Assembly: GCA_025738555.1 (NCBI GenBank)
Contig: JAOVFP010000006.1
Coordinates: 3,596,001-3,660,000 of the forward strand
DNA length: 64,000 nucleotides
Origin: Cyathus striatus
Lineage: Eukaryota > Basidiomycota > Agaricomycetes > Agaricales > Nidulariaceae
Direction of reading: 5' to 3'
How positions within the stretch are numbered: position 1 is the stretch's first letter; each line of letters begins with the position of its first letter. The position numbers and the translations under genes were made by a program. This document shows, one piece after another, positions 24,171-35,639 of the stretch. The notes below the pieces were generated by a model that saw only the letters and a list, made by a program, of their open reading frames with translations, ran no database searches and was not told where the DNA came from.

Positions 24171-26322
24171 ATGCCAGGAATAACTCAACATATTTTATTC
24201 TGATTATTAATTATCTGGCTATTTCAATGGCTTCCAAGTGCAACATTAGTTCCATTTCTTTTTATTCAACCAGTAATTGCAGCAAATGAACAATTATTTC
24301 CTAACATCACATTTGATGTGTTCAGTAAATTTATTCTGTCAGGTTTTGGTGGGGGCATTACACTCTCTGCCACATTGGTTATATTGTTCTCTATGATTGA
24401 TAATGTTGATTTGTTAAGTCTTCATGCAAGACAGCAGAATGCAAAGTTGAAAGGAGAAAAAAATGTTGATGCAACTGCATGGATTAGATTACTGGCTAGA
24501 GCTATTCAGGAAAAAATTGGCATGGACTCAGATGATCTCTTTGAAGATAATGAAATTGATGAACACACAACTCAAACAGGCAGATCTATTTTGTTAGGCA
24601 CTAAATTAGATGAAACAGCAAGACTTCTGAACTTGTATTCTTTCAATCAGGAGAGAAAAGTTTTTGAAGATCAACTGAAACCTGTATCTCATGCTAGTAT
24701 TGATCCTGTTCATATAATATGTCCTATAGCTACAGAGTGTGAGACACGGAGCTGTAAAGGACAGGCACTACATGTGCATACTAAAGTTAGAGATGTACCT
24801 AAAGCAACATTAATTAAAGGCTCAAAAATATTTGAACATGCTTATGTAGTATCAGGTACTTGTGAAAAATGTAAAACATTATATTCTGCAGAACATGAAC
24901 ATGCCTATGATGAAAAACAGGGATATTATATGGTTCATTTAAACTCTGCTAAATATCTGAAAGTAGGAAAAAAACTATGGGTAGATAGGGCATTTTCTCA
25001 AGGTGTTCTGAATGGTATATATAGCTTTCATGCATCTGCTGCAGCATATATGGAATATTGGAACAATAGTTTTGGAAATGGAAAGGAAATAAGCCAAAGA
25101 CAAGTTTGGGTGGCTTTTATACATGAATCAATACCCATGGTTTCTGCAGGATCTGGTGTTAATTTTATTAGTCTTGATGGACTTTCAATTACTGCATTAA
25201 CAGAAGAAGCATTTGCAAGGTTGGGTGAAAATGGAAAAATATGTGCATCACATAATCACAGCTGCTTAGAGTGTACACAGCCTTATAGATAACCTCAAGA
25301 CTCACTACCAGATGAGAGTGCAACAGTTAAAATGGTAGTAATTGATGGAATTGTTATGGGACCACAGGTAATGCACAACTAAAACTAAACAATATCATAC
25401 TAATACATATTTTAAGCACTGTGCATATGACAATTGTTCCAATACTCTTCTAAACCATAGAGGAGGTGTATTTTGTGATGTTCACAACCAAGAATTTGGA
25501 GCAAGATGCCATGTTTGTGACTGTCAAAATCAAAATATAGATAATACACAAGCTTGCAATGAGCACCAGGAAATGTGGCATAAATATAATTTAGAACATA
25601 GTTCAGATTATTTAAATGGTGCATGAAGAATGCTTCGCAAACCAGCTGAAAATCCACCTTGGAATAAAAACTGAGGAAGATGTGTTCAGCAGCCTCATGA
25701 TGAGTCAGATAACAATATTTTGAAGAGATCTCATTATTTTAGTGCCTCTTGCTATTATTGTGTAGAAACAATATGTGCTCCATGTGGTGCTGTAATTGCA
25801 TGGACAAAGTTTGTGAAGTCTGAGTCAACAACCAATATACTTAAGTTCTTAGAAGATGTTTTTCCTGATGAAGAATTAAGACCAGATTACATATGTATTG
25901 ATAAGGCATGTAAACTTCTTCAAACAGCAGTTGCAAATGGAAGTTGGGTAAATTGGTTTAAAAGTAGCCGCTTTGTAGTAGATGGCTATCACTATACAAA
26001 TCACTGCTCAGATGATTACCTTTGTAGAAAGTGGTGTAATCCAGCACCACACGATGGTTCTTCACCAAACCTTGTTTATATTGCACAAGACAGAAATGGT
26101 GAAAGATATCACAAATGAGCATTCAATACACAAGCCTGTGAACAACTAAATTCATGGCTTGGTGGGTTTGAATCTATTATGAAATGTATGACTCCAAGCA
26201 ACTTTAATTGGTTCATACATTCTATGATCTTTTATCATACTGAACAAGTAATAAAATGGCAGAACAGCCAAAACTTTAGTATTATTAGTGAAGATTTTGA
26301 ACATGATGATGGTCTGTTGTAG
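24171..26322 (+). pseudogene. KDZ transposase B2 with CxC5 and CxC6 cysteine clusters
   Basis: Second copy of the transposase at 10681. The frame opens at an ATG at 24171 and runs to TAG at 26320-26322, with one 49-bp intron (25368-25416) exactly before the CxC6 histidine; copy 1 has no intron there. Conserved blocks: a hydrophobic N-terminus, LLSLHARQQNA, CxC5 (ICPIATECE ... CEKCKTLYSA), CxC6 (HCAYDNCSN ... ACNEHQEMW), CVETICAPCGAVIAWTKF, CIDKAC, DGYHYTNH and ACEQLNSWLGGF. Five in-frame stops break it: TGA 24201, TAA 25290, TGA 25624, TGA 25672 and TGA 26116. The last three align to Arg codons of copy 1, pointing to C-to-T decay of CGA. It cannot make active transposase. Confidence 0.88.
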
Positions 26323-26324
26323 AA

Positions 26325-26640
26325 GCATTGGAAGATGTGGTAGAAGAGGCATCAGAAATAATAGGTGTGGGAAATATGGTAGAAGATATGTCAGAAAATG
26401 TGGTACAAATGTAGTACAGAGATATCTGGTAGGAGAATAATAGGTGTGGGAAAATATTGTAGAAGAGGCATAGGAAGATGTGGTAGGGAGATAGTATGCT
26501 ATCAGTACTGAAGGGTGTGGGAAAATGTAGTAAAGAATAGTAGTGGTAGCATGTACTGAAGAGTGTGGGAAAATGTAGTAAAGAATAGTAGTAGTAGCAA
26601 AGATGTAGTAGTGAGATAGTATGTTATCAATAGGTGTGGG
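26325..26640. repeat. AT/G-rich tandem repeat after KDZ copy 2
   Basis: Imperfect units of about 55-70 bases built on GGTGTGGGAAAATGTAGTA and GTAGAAGAGGCAT words. The long open frame on the minus strand follows from this repeat and is not a gene. Confidence 0.7.
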
Positions 26641-26689
26641 GGAATACACCTGGAGTCTTAAACAGAACTTACTTTAAAAAATACAAAGT

Positions 26690-26874
26690 CCATCAGGACT
26701 CCATCAGGACTTCTTATATTCCAGCAGGATGTCATCAGGACAATATCTATTCCATCAGGACTCCATCCGGACTCCACCCGGACTCCGCCGGACTTCACTG
26801 GACTCCACCAGATTCCATCAGGACTATCCAGACTATATTGAGTCTGGACAGACTGGGGGGGGGGAGCGTAAAGT
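26690..26874. repeat. Transposon end with subterminal repeats (right-facing type)
   Basis: Dense CCATCAGGACTCC-like units end in GTCTGGACAGACT followed by a run of G and AGCG|TAAAG. In reverse complement the terminus resembles 13347. It probably marks the right end of the element carrying KDZ copy 2. Confidence 0.5.
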
Positions 26875-29284
26875 ACTGGAAAATATTATTACTACTTAAA
26901 ACTATGTGGATTCTGTATGGATACATGCAGAATCTGTGTGAGACACCTGATGGGCATACACTACCTATAGCAATCAATTTTAGCTTTTTGATTATGTATA
27001 CAAGTACTCACCAAATGGTAACAAACATGGGTTAGATAATAGGATTGGAGTCGAGACCTGAGCTGCCAGTTATAGTACTACAAAGTACACTCACCAAGGG
27101 TATTATTAATATAAAGCCTAAGGTAGTACTGAATACAGAAGTGGAGAGATAATAACAACGCTAAAACTCAGCGACTAAATGGATAACAGCCAGAATGCGT
27201 CTAGCAACATGCTGAAAAGGGGTACTTGTGTTCTAGTAGTGAAATTGGCTCTAAGTTTGCAACTTACTTCACTACAAAATTCACAAGTCTCTTAAAATGC
27301 TAGAGGGGTTTGAGGTGGGTGTAGCCTCTTATTGTCTTATGTATTCTTCAATCGTTTAGAAGCCAAATGAACCGAAAAACAATAGAATTTTATTGTAGAA
27401 TTTAAGTAATACACCCTTTGTAATACTTCAAACCCTGTAGAAGTGACCAACAATCTTTTACTAGCACAACTTCTTAGAAAACCGAAAAAGAGCAAGCCTT
27501 CACTCTTTATGAAACCATTTTATTGAAAACACTATGTCCTAGGCCCTCACTGGAGTCTCAGAACTTCAGATCTTTCCAAAAATACCCAAAATGCGAACCA
27601 AAACAATTCTATATCTTTGAAACAAAAAGACCTAAACCACTACCCAATACCTATTGTACCTGGGCAAGAAAGGCACTATTCTGCTTTCCCTCTTACCCTC
27701 TATAGTACTTACTTAAATACAGGAAACAGAGCAGTATTACTAAGAGTTCCTCAGACACTGTATACTACATATATGTACATAAAACACTTCCCTGTCTTTT
27801 ACCTGTATCTTTCAATCATATGTCATTTGGAGCTGAGTAAACCCGAAGTATTAGGACACTCTAGACTACTCAGTCCTCTTATTTTCAGATGGTATAGTGT
27901 CTTACTCTGTGTCACTCTGGGCAGATAATAATAAAACATCTACTTGTGTCCGATGTTTTACCCCTATCCTGGTCCGGACTTCGGTGAGATCATGTCATAT
28001 AGTACTAGAATAGAATGTACTCGACTCCAGCTTTAGAACGAGACCATAATCATCCAGATTGATGAAGAATAGACCATTCTATTCCACTCTGAAATATTCA
28101 TTAATTCATATTTATTTCATTGACTATTTGTTAGACTTCAATCCTGATGCCAAACAAACAACTTAGCGGTATTAAAATGAAATGAAATGATATACAAGTC
28201 ATGTGACTGGCAGAAAAGCGGTCCTTTCAATATTCAATATCTTTTCCTACACACCAGGCTAATGGTAGGTTGGACATGAAAGCACTTGTACTCTGTTTTA
28301 TGTTGTAGACAGTTGAATATTAACCCAAATTAGAAGGGTAATAAGTACAATGCTTGCTAATTTGTAGCAGTCCATGGATCTTTATTTATTATCTGGGGTT
28401 CTTCAATCTATACAGATTTAATACTGTAAATGGTAGAAATGCACAATTTTATGCCTAAATGCACAGGTGGCGTCACAGTGCAAAGGTCACGTAATACAAA
28501 TGCGATCAGTATCCAAGCAAAGCAAGTGATGACGAAGCACCTCACTAGGCACCTCGGCGAGTCCCGAAGCCCCAAGTCAACTAATCAACTTCTCTTGGAA
28601 TAACCGGTGAAGCGATAACATGGCTAGATTAAGTGATGAACTCTGAACCCTGATCAACACCTGAGCTATTCTTAGCACATCCATGTATAGCCAATCCTGC
28701 CACAACTGAAGGAATGTGTGCAGCGCCATATTCCCTGTCGCACAACTCCCTATGACAGATGCATGACCCCCTGTCCAGCACATTCCATGAGTGCATGGCT
28801 TTCCCTTGTCAGTGATGTAGTTTACAATCCCTAGTACCCCAGATGTACCTATCCAGCACCTATACAGTACCATCAGCCACCATATTTCCAGCAGTATATA
28901 AAGTAGACAAGTTTTGACATGTAGACCCAAGCTATCCCCCATGCAGCTTCCATTATAAAGTACCTTGACATAGTGTAGTGAAATAAAGTGTATTTTCCAA
29001 GATCATTGTTTAGTAATTTGATTTGAGTCTAGTAAGAAGAAACTGCAAACTCATAGAGAATCGCGTGTTTGCCTCATACATAGCCAGAGATGTTATCTAA
29101 CCACTACTTAGTTATTCCTTCATCTTCCTATACATTCCCCTTCTACCCCCCTTTTGCCCAGAAGCATCATTAATACTGATCTTCTGCGAAATTCCCTCCA
29201 AACTCGCCACCCCATTACATTGTTTTAGGAGTAAGTAGTTACAATTACATAATCTAGCTACTATCACCCTATTGTAAACATCTC
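26875..29284. other. Gene-free region
   Basis: About 2.4 kb without a supported gene. A minus-strand frame at 28942-28577 stays open for 121 codons but has no recognisable domain and no splice partner. Around 27030-27110 there is similarity, in reverse complement, to 31995-32140 (CTGGCAG..GACTC words), probably an old dispersed repeat. Confidence 0.45.
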
Positions 29285-29690
29285 TAACCTCTTATGTGTG
29301 GAATCCATACAGAATTATTACATCTGTACAGATCAATACTGATTCTGTGCAGAATCTATGCAGAATCCACACAGAAATTTGCATCTGTACAGACCAAAAC
29401 TGATTCTGCACAAAATCTGCACAGATCCATGCAGATCCATACAGACTCCCAGGGGGAGTGTAAATTACTGGAAAATTAAGGTATTAAACAGATCTTACAG
29501 ATTCTGCATAAATCCACACAGGATCCATGCAGAATATGAATGGAATCTGTACAGAATAATCACCCCTAATAATAATAATAGCCACTATATAAATTCTGTA
29601 TGGTATCCTCATGGATCTGTATGGATCTGTATGGAATCCACACAGATCTGTGTGGATCTGTACAGACCTCCCAGGGGAGTGTAATTGATT
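29285..29690. repeat. Two-unit minisatellite ending in GGGGAGTGTAA termini
   Basis: Two related blocks of about 190-200 bases (29285-29460 and 29490-29680) consist of short words such as ATCTGTACAGA and CCATGCAGAATC and each ends in CCAGGGGGAGTGTAA or nearly so. The ends resemble those at 26874 and, inverted, 13347. They are likely non-autonomous ends of the same element class. Confidence 0.6.
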
Positions 29691-30020
29691 GATAAGATGT
29701 TGTAGTGTAACAGTAAGTTGTATTTAAATGCTGTAAAGAGCCAAATTTGTGAAGAAAAATTGAAAAATCATTAGTTCAAACCTTCTTTAGTGAAATTTTT
29801 ACTTGTGACCTCTCAGACCTTCTGTCTGTTGCAGTAATGATGCATGACAAGTACCAAATTTCAGCATGTCAGTAGCTATGTGATGTGTGACTGCCAAAGT
29901 ATTTTGATTAGTACAGTATATTTAATGTGGTATGTAGTATTTGTAAAATAGAATAATTCTATATATCTTCTGTGAATATTGTGCTGTGAACATACAATTT
30001 AGTATACTAACCAAATACTA

Positions 30021-30097
30021 GCCATGCTCAAAGTTGAGCTACCAAAAAGTGGTAGGTGGCAGTGCACCTGCCTAAAGTGGTGAATTTGAGAGTCCAA
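30021..30097 (+). repeat. 77-bp inverted repeat, left copy
   Basis: Matches the reverse complement of 36794-36870 at 75 of 77 positions; the two differences are adjacent transitions. TACTAACCAA sits just outside at 30005-30014 and again just outside the right copy at 36871-36880. No coding role; part of it was picked up by chance frames. Confidence 0.85.
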
Positions 30098-30226
30098 TGT
30101 GACAAAGCTGTGACACTCCATGAAAATGATATGTTGTACCTCTTCCAGCATGCATCCACAGTCCTTTCTATATGTAGTAACCCCTCACTCCTTTGCTTCT
30201 ATTCACATAATTACATAATACTTGTT

Positions 30227-30640
30227 ATGTCTGGTGAAACTACACAAGTACCCACATCCCAGGATACCAATTCAAACAAGATTCATGGTCTTCCATGGGC
30301 TAAGGACAACTACAAGCTAACTTGGGACCTATTAACTGAGCTTGAAAAGCCAGCTAACCACCCATACTTTTTTGGAAAGGTGAACAAGACAGATGTAAGT
30401 GATATTTACATTATATTAGAGTTATTAATTGAATTATTATGATAGAATACCCCCAAGGATACCAAATCCAAGGTAATTACAAGAGGCGGCAGATCGCTGG
30501 AATATGGACCTGGATCTGACCTCGCCATCCCTGACCAAAACCTGACCAAGCCCTATTCAGTTGGCACAGCCATGCAGCATCTGTCCGGCAATTCCACACC
30601 ATCAAGCATTCAGCAACTCGGCATGATGCACCAATATTGA
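30227..30640 (+). CDS. Small two-exon gene, Myb/SANT-like N-terminus
   Basis: Exon 1 is 30227-30394 and exon 2 is 30446-30640, joined in phase across a 51-bp intron (GTAAGT..GATAG), giving 120 codons. The first half reads LPWAKDNYKLTWDLLTELE and then a FFGK motif. This is the tryptophan-and-helix layout I associate with SANT/Myb-like N-termini of accessory proteins from basidiomycete DNA transposons. The second half is Ser/Gly/Gln-rich and matches nothing I know. It is far shorter than such accessory proteins, so it may be a truncated 5' part. It lies inside the pair of 77-bp inverted repeats and upstream of a Harbinger element. Expression is unknown. Confidence 0.5.
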
Positions 30641-33180
30641 GCTATTGACTGTACACACAACAATAATAATGTATCTACAATTTTTGCATTAAATAAATGG
30701 GTCATAGTGTGTAGTAGAGGAAGATGAAACCTTGCTATAGGAAGGCTCAGGCTGGTTCGAAGTATTATGTTGTAAAATGTAGTCTGTGGTGTCAGTGGTG
30801 TAAGTTAAACGACCTTTCTGTATGAGCATTCTGAAGTATCCAAGCTTGTCAAGGAGATTCTGCTTGTAGTTCTCGGGTGGTAGGTGGGTAATGGGATCTT
30901 CTTGACATCTTCAAGCTTCTGTTTGAGTTGTGTGCAGCTGAGCATGCTACTAGCATGCATGCTCCATGATCGTCTTCAATGCCTTATCCATATCTTTGCA
31001 TGAGATACATGCACTACTATCACTTAAAGCTCCAAGGCAATTATGCTGATACGACTAACTTTTAGAAGTACTTTATTATGTCAGTAGTAACACCACCAAC
31101 ATAAAATATGTAATTACATTAGTTATATTTAGTATGAAGGGTATCTGGTTCGCAATAATGAAATAGAACAATGTTAAAGACAATAAATTGCTTTCTAAGA
31201 CTTAATTTTAATACTCCAATTGCAATTCTAGTTCAAAAATGCGGATATCCAATATTCAATTCAATTTACTAGTACTTGGTACTTCAAATTCTAATAAAAC
31301 TTCAGATACTGATTCAAGAATGTTACTCTACTTCGAGAACAGAAGACAGCTCGTGCAGTACTTGCTTTTCCTATTCTACTATCTTTTAGCTATATACTAA
31401 AATTCTATCTACTTTATTTGTAACGGTAAATAGTATATCACATATGTAAATAGATTGCGTGCGCTACTTCTAAGACTATCCATAAGTTCCACCGAGGTGT
31501 GGAGAACACTCCATATGGATGCACCTCATTTCAGAGGTGCCTCCAATGCTGCAGCATTGGTACTAATTCAGTACATGCACTAGGACACGTGCTCATGCCA
31601 GTACACACTCAGTTACAAGGAATTTCAGTTTTAACGGCCCATTCTGATGTGTGCATCAATAGCGCATAATGGCATAGATACCAGACTTGGCAGTTTCACA
31701 CACAACGTCCCATATGGTTTTGCACATGTAAACCGTGCAACCATTCAGATTCTGATACCGGTAGTACAAGGCTCATTTTAGTAAGACTTTGGAATGGAGC
31801 ACTTCCTGGGTTGTGTACTGTAATTAGGAATTTCTTCGGAGTTACATACAGCAGCACGTGATGTATTTGACTTCGCATTGGAACACCATTCAAGGCATAT
31901 GAGAGTGGTATGTTGGCTTCATTATAGAATAGTAATAATTGTAAAAGAAGTAGTGCAATATATTAAAATAAATGCAAGGGACCGAAGCCATATGATATAT
32001 TCTTTAATACCCTTGGTTTGTATCAATAAGACACTTTGGCTGGCGGCACGGGCCTCAACCCCAGCCCTTGGACTCGTCCCTTAGTAAGGTATTTTGTTTT
32101 AAAATACTATAGCTGGCAGTCTGGGACTCACTCCAGCTCTTGTACTCGAGGGTTGGTTCCTTGCACTTATTCAAATATAATATAAAAGCCTGAATGAACG
32201 AATTAATAATTGAAAAATAAGTATATTTTTAAAGCCAGCATATCAATGCATTGAATGGTGAGAGTAGAGTCTTTTATGTCAATCTTTAGAATATCATACT
32301 GTGGCAGGTTTCTATTCGAAATATTGTGCAGTACAAATAGATATGATCAGTACAGCGATCCAAGGTACCAGTGGAACATATAACTGGGACACTGGGGGAG
32401 AGCTTGAGAAATAGCAAGGATCATCATGCTATAAGATTCAGAACTTGATAATAACTTGAACAAGTCATATATGTGTTCTATAGAATGCTGATCAGATACA
32501 TACAGTGGAATAGGAGCCATAATCACTCACCCCCAAACTCAGAGAAACATTTAGTGCCATTTCAATCTTGCTCCATTTGAGATGAGCTATGGTTAAATGT
32601 ATGCTTGACCTATACATAACATCTAGTGCAAAGAACTTCATGCTTTCCAAGATTTGGATCTCCTTCATGGATTGAAAGGCCATTGTGATTTCCAAACAGA
32701 AAGTACTCTATGACATCTTTGTATGGGAAAAAGTAGCTGTAGAAAGTACTTGAATTCGAAGGGAGAGAAGGAGTATGTACAGAAATTGAAGTATGAGACA
32801 GTGGAACATTACCACTATGTACACTAAATACAGGTGTTAGCTGGCATGTTGGTTGAATTAGTGAAGATACAAAGCGTCGAAAAGATGCATCTTTGAATGT
32901 GGTATAAGCAACGAGATAAGTGAGACTAGAAAATGCTTAGTTATTCAAACATTCAGATATCAGATTTCAGACGCCAGCTATCACTTGGGTCAGAGATTTA
33001 AAAATGCGTAACCAAACAGCTTGTTTGCCCTTTGTTTGGTATGGCTTGGTGGGGGGAGGGGGGGGGGTACCTGCCGTGGGAACAGGTCCGAGATTGGTGG
33101 ATCTGCTGACTCTAGGGTAATTAGGCATGTTGCTCAGGTAATTCTCCCAAAGGAGTATGATTTGAACCCCAACACCATAT
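30641..33180. other. Gene-free region with small palindromes
   Basis: No gene is supported over about 2.5 kb. It holds a cluster of three adjacent palindromes at 31510-31560 and a weakly repeated CTGGCAG..GACTC segment at 32040-32150. A run of G residues lies at about 33049-33067. The borders of the Harbinger element to the right were not found here. Confidence 0.4.
31510..31560. repeat. Three adjacent palindromes
   Basis: TCCATATGGA (31510-31519), a hairpin with GCACCTC/GAGGTGC stem (31521-31540) and the perfect 18-bp palindrome CCAATGCTGCAGCATTGG (31543-31560) follow each other without gaps of more than two bases. Confidence 0.7.
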
Positions 33181-33512
33181 CTAATAGGGTTAAGGTGAAG
33201 GTGGATAGGTGAGTTACTCTGTTGTTTCATTCTTTTATATCTGCTGACATTTTCACAGTCTATTCAGCACATATAAGATCATGAGAAGCATCTTCGGTGT
33301 ACTGGAGAGGGAGTTGGTGACCAGGAAAATGCTCCTCCTGGAACTACAACTCTTCAGTTCTATGTTCCTGCTCAAGGACCAGATGAGAACACTCCTTGTG
33401 AGGCAGTTAACATTTGGGGTATGTTTAATTTCTCTCATTGTATTTTTATTGTGTTCTAATGTATTCTTTAGATGAAATTGTATCTGATTTTCCCTTCTTC
33501 TCTCATCTTCAT

Positions 33513-34152
33513 AGGCATCTTTGTACCCAGCCCAATATTGTTCCCATTGTGGTGGCAACTTCACTTGGTCCATGTGGTGCTCAGACCACCTGGTTCCAGT
33601 CTCCAGATGATATTCCTATTGATCCAGTTTTGCTTCAGAAGGACAGGGAATATGCTCAGGCTCAGGCTGCTTTGAGCACTCCTGCTAAATCTAGTCAACA
33701 GTCTCTTCCATCCCCCCCTGCCTCAGCTATACCAGGTGTTAAATACTTTGCTGCTCCTGAGATGCCCACCCCTTCCAGTACTCAGACCCCAAAGCCTTTA
33801 ATGACTGTTCAAGCATTTCAGAAGGCTGTTTGCATTGTTCCTCAAAAGTGAACAGTGTCTGATGCCATGATTGAAATTGCTATGTATGTTCAATCCACTT
33901 ATTTTGTAGCATATGCTTATCCCTCTTCTGTGCAGAAATGATATTAAGGCATTGAAGGCAAAGTCTGATAGAGAATATGACATGGAAAAATGTAAATTAT
34001 ACCTTGAAGAGTTTAAAGCTGGGGTTTGGACTAAAGAGGAGTATCAAGATTTGATATGTGAGATTGGAGTCAAGCGCCATCAGGTTGAATGGGAGACTTC
34101 TCCAAATTGGGTAATAGAAGGGGAAAAGTCTGATGATTCAGTATTTAATTAA
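33513..34152 (+). pseudogene. Harbinger-associated accessory gene (ORF2), degenerate
   Basis: Uncharacterised protein lying tail-to-tail with a Harbinger transposase. PIF/Harbinger elements usually carry two genes, a transposase and a DNA-binding partner, so this is the likely partner. The readable part has a Pro/Ser/Thr-rich stretch, then a SDAMIEIA helix. A 52-bp intron (33884-33935, GTATGT..TGCAG) is followed by a charged helical end with FKAGVWTKEEY. TGA at 33849-33851 interrupts the frame where a basic residue would fit. The N-terminal exons could not be traced upstream with confidence; the stretch 33190-33510 has several possible introns. Confidence 0.5.
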
Positions 34153-34187
34153 TCTATGTCATTGTGTCACTAGCATAAAAATTATGA

Positions 34188-35524
34188 CTAGTTCTGTTGA
34201 TTTTGATCTCTTTCCTCTTGAAAAGCCATAAGTTCATCAATCAATCTCTGTCGTTTAGCATCACCAGTTCCATCATTCTCACCACTATCTCCAATGTCAT
34301 CTCCTGCCCTATCCATCATTTCTTCAATCATAGTGTGAATCTCTTGAAAATACTCAGCTGAGCTGGCACCTTCAACATCAATAACAAGATTGTGAAGAAT
34401 TATAGCACATTTAATCCAGTGAAGAGATTGATAATGAGCAAGCCTGTTATCAATGGAGATACACAAACCCTGTAAGCATTGAAATCGGCCTTTCAATGCT
34501 CCCATGCAATGCTCTGAATGAACATGAATGTGAGAGACATACTTGTCAAATATAGCATTGCGAGGCTGGTGAGAAGCTGGTTCCTTATGAGCAGGAATTG
34601 TTCAGTTGTTGCATGTATAGGCTGAATCAGTCCAAGCAAACTCTTGGTCATTGAAGAACCAGTCTGGATACTGAGCTGCAGTTGTGTATTCAAAAGCAGA
34701 AGCATCATGTGCAGCACCAGTCATTCCAAATAAATAATCCACAATTCATAGATTTGATGGAATGTTTCCAATCTATTATAATAAGGTGTGATTAATAAGG
34801 TATTTGTATCAGAGAAAGAAAACCAAACCTGAACATTGAGACTGTAGTTTCTCTTTCTTGTAAAGTATGTATCACCTTCATACCCAGGCCTTTTGAAAAG
34901 GACAACAATGGTTCCATCATACATAACCCAGCCTTCATGCCAAGTTCCCTGAAATCCTAACTGCTTGTCAATCCATTCCTTCTCCCTCTCCCTCTCTTCT
35001 GGTGTCAACTGCCAAATGAACTGATCATGGAGGGACTCAATTGCAACCAAGCAGCAATTTGTGTAGTTTTCAACTGAACCAACTGAAATGCCAGCCATGT
35101 GAGCAGTATTTTCTAGTGAAGTAGCATTCCCACTTCTACCCATGCGATAAAGGGTTACTGCTAGCTGTACTTTGACTGGTGCTTGTGAATTATTGGATCC
35201 ATTTTGAAAGACTTCATGGTTTTCAATGAGATGAAGCAGAGTTTGAAATGAGCAGGGTGGAATGCAAAGCATATTAATAAAGCAGTGATGGTCATGAGGA
35301 TCTTTCATATATTCCCATGCTAAATGGAGGTTTCCTGCCTTTGGAACCTTGTGATCTCATCCATTGAAGTAGCATGATTATGTTGCAGCAACAATGACAG
35401 CAGCATCAATATTGAATTGCTGACAAGCTTCTTCAAGAGTTTCTGGTGGATTTAAAGCATCTTGAAGCAGCATGTGAAATAGATATGCCTCAATGGCTTC
35501 TTCAAGAGTTTCCAAGTCAGACAT
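34188..35524 (-). pseudogene. PIF/Harbinger transposase (DDE_4 type), degenerate
   Basis: Cut-and-paste transposase of the PIF/Harbinger superfamily. The ATG at 35524 starts an acidic leader; the core follows in the same frame and the last exon stops at 34188. A 56-bp intron is at 34828-34773 (GTTTGG..ATAATAG). Visible catalytic motifs are VMYDGT (first Asp), MTGAAHDASAF (second Asp) and HSEHCMGALKGRF (Glu), plus a helix-turn-helix-like MAGISVGSVENY upstream. Four in-frame stops: TAA 35378-35380, TGA 35357-35359, TGA 34746-34748 and TGA 34602-34604. Three are TGA, and the one at 34746 sits where this family normally has Arg. Inactive. TIRs and the 3-bp target duplication were not found. Confidence 0.85.
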
Positions 35525-35573
35525 AGCAAAAGATACAAGTGTGTAGAGCAAGTTGGGAGCAAGAATGAGCAAT

Positions 35574-35620
35574 TATTCCCACTACCTTTTAAGGTTGTTG
35601 GGTTTTAGGGGATGGTTTTT
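35574..35620 (+). repeat. Dispersed repeat R1, copy 1
   Basis: Shares ATTCCCACTACCTTTTAAGG and the following GTTGGGTT..AGGG with copies at 47086 (split by an insertion) and 61034. Probably the end of an unidentified element. Confidence 0.65.
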
Positions 35621-35639
35621 TCCCTTAGATGGAAATTTC

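Noticed and set aside
26152..26649. 165-codon minus-strand frame rich in Tyr, Ile and Pro
   Set aside because: It overlaps the 3' end of KDZ copy 2 and the tandem repeat after it; no domain.
28577..28942. 121-codon minus-strand frame
   Set aside because: No family motif, no splice partner and no conserved neighbour; kept as unannotated.
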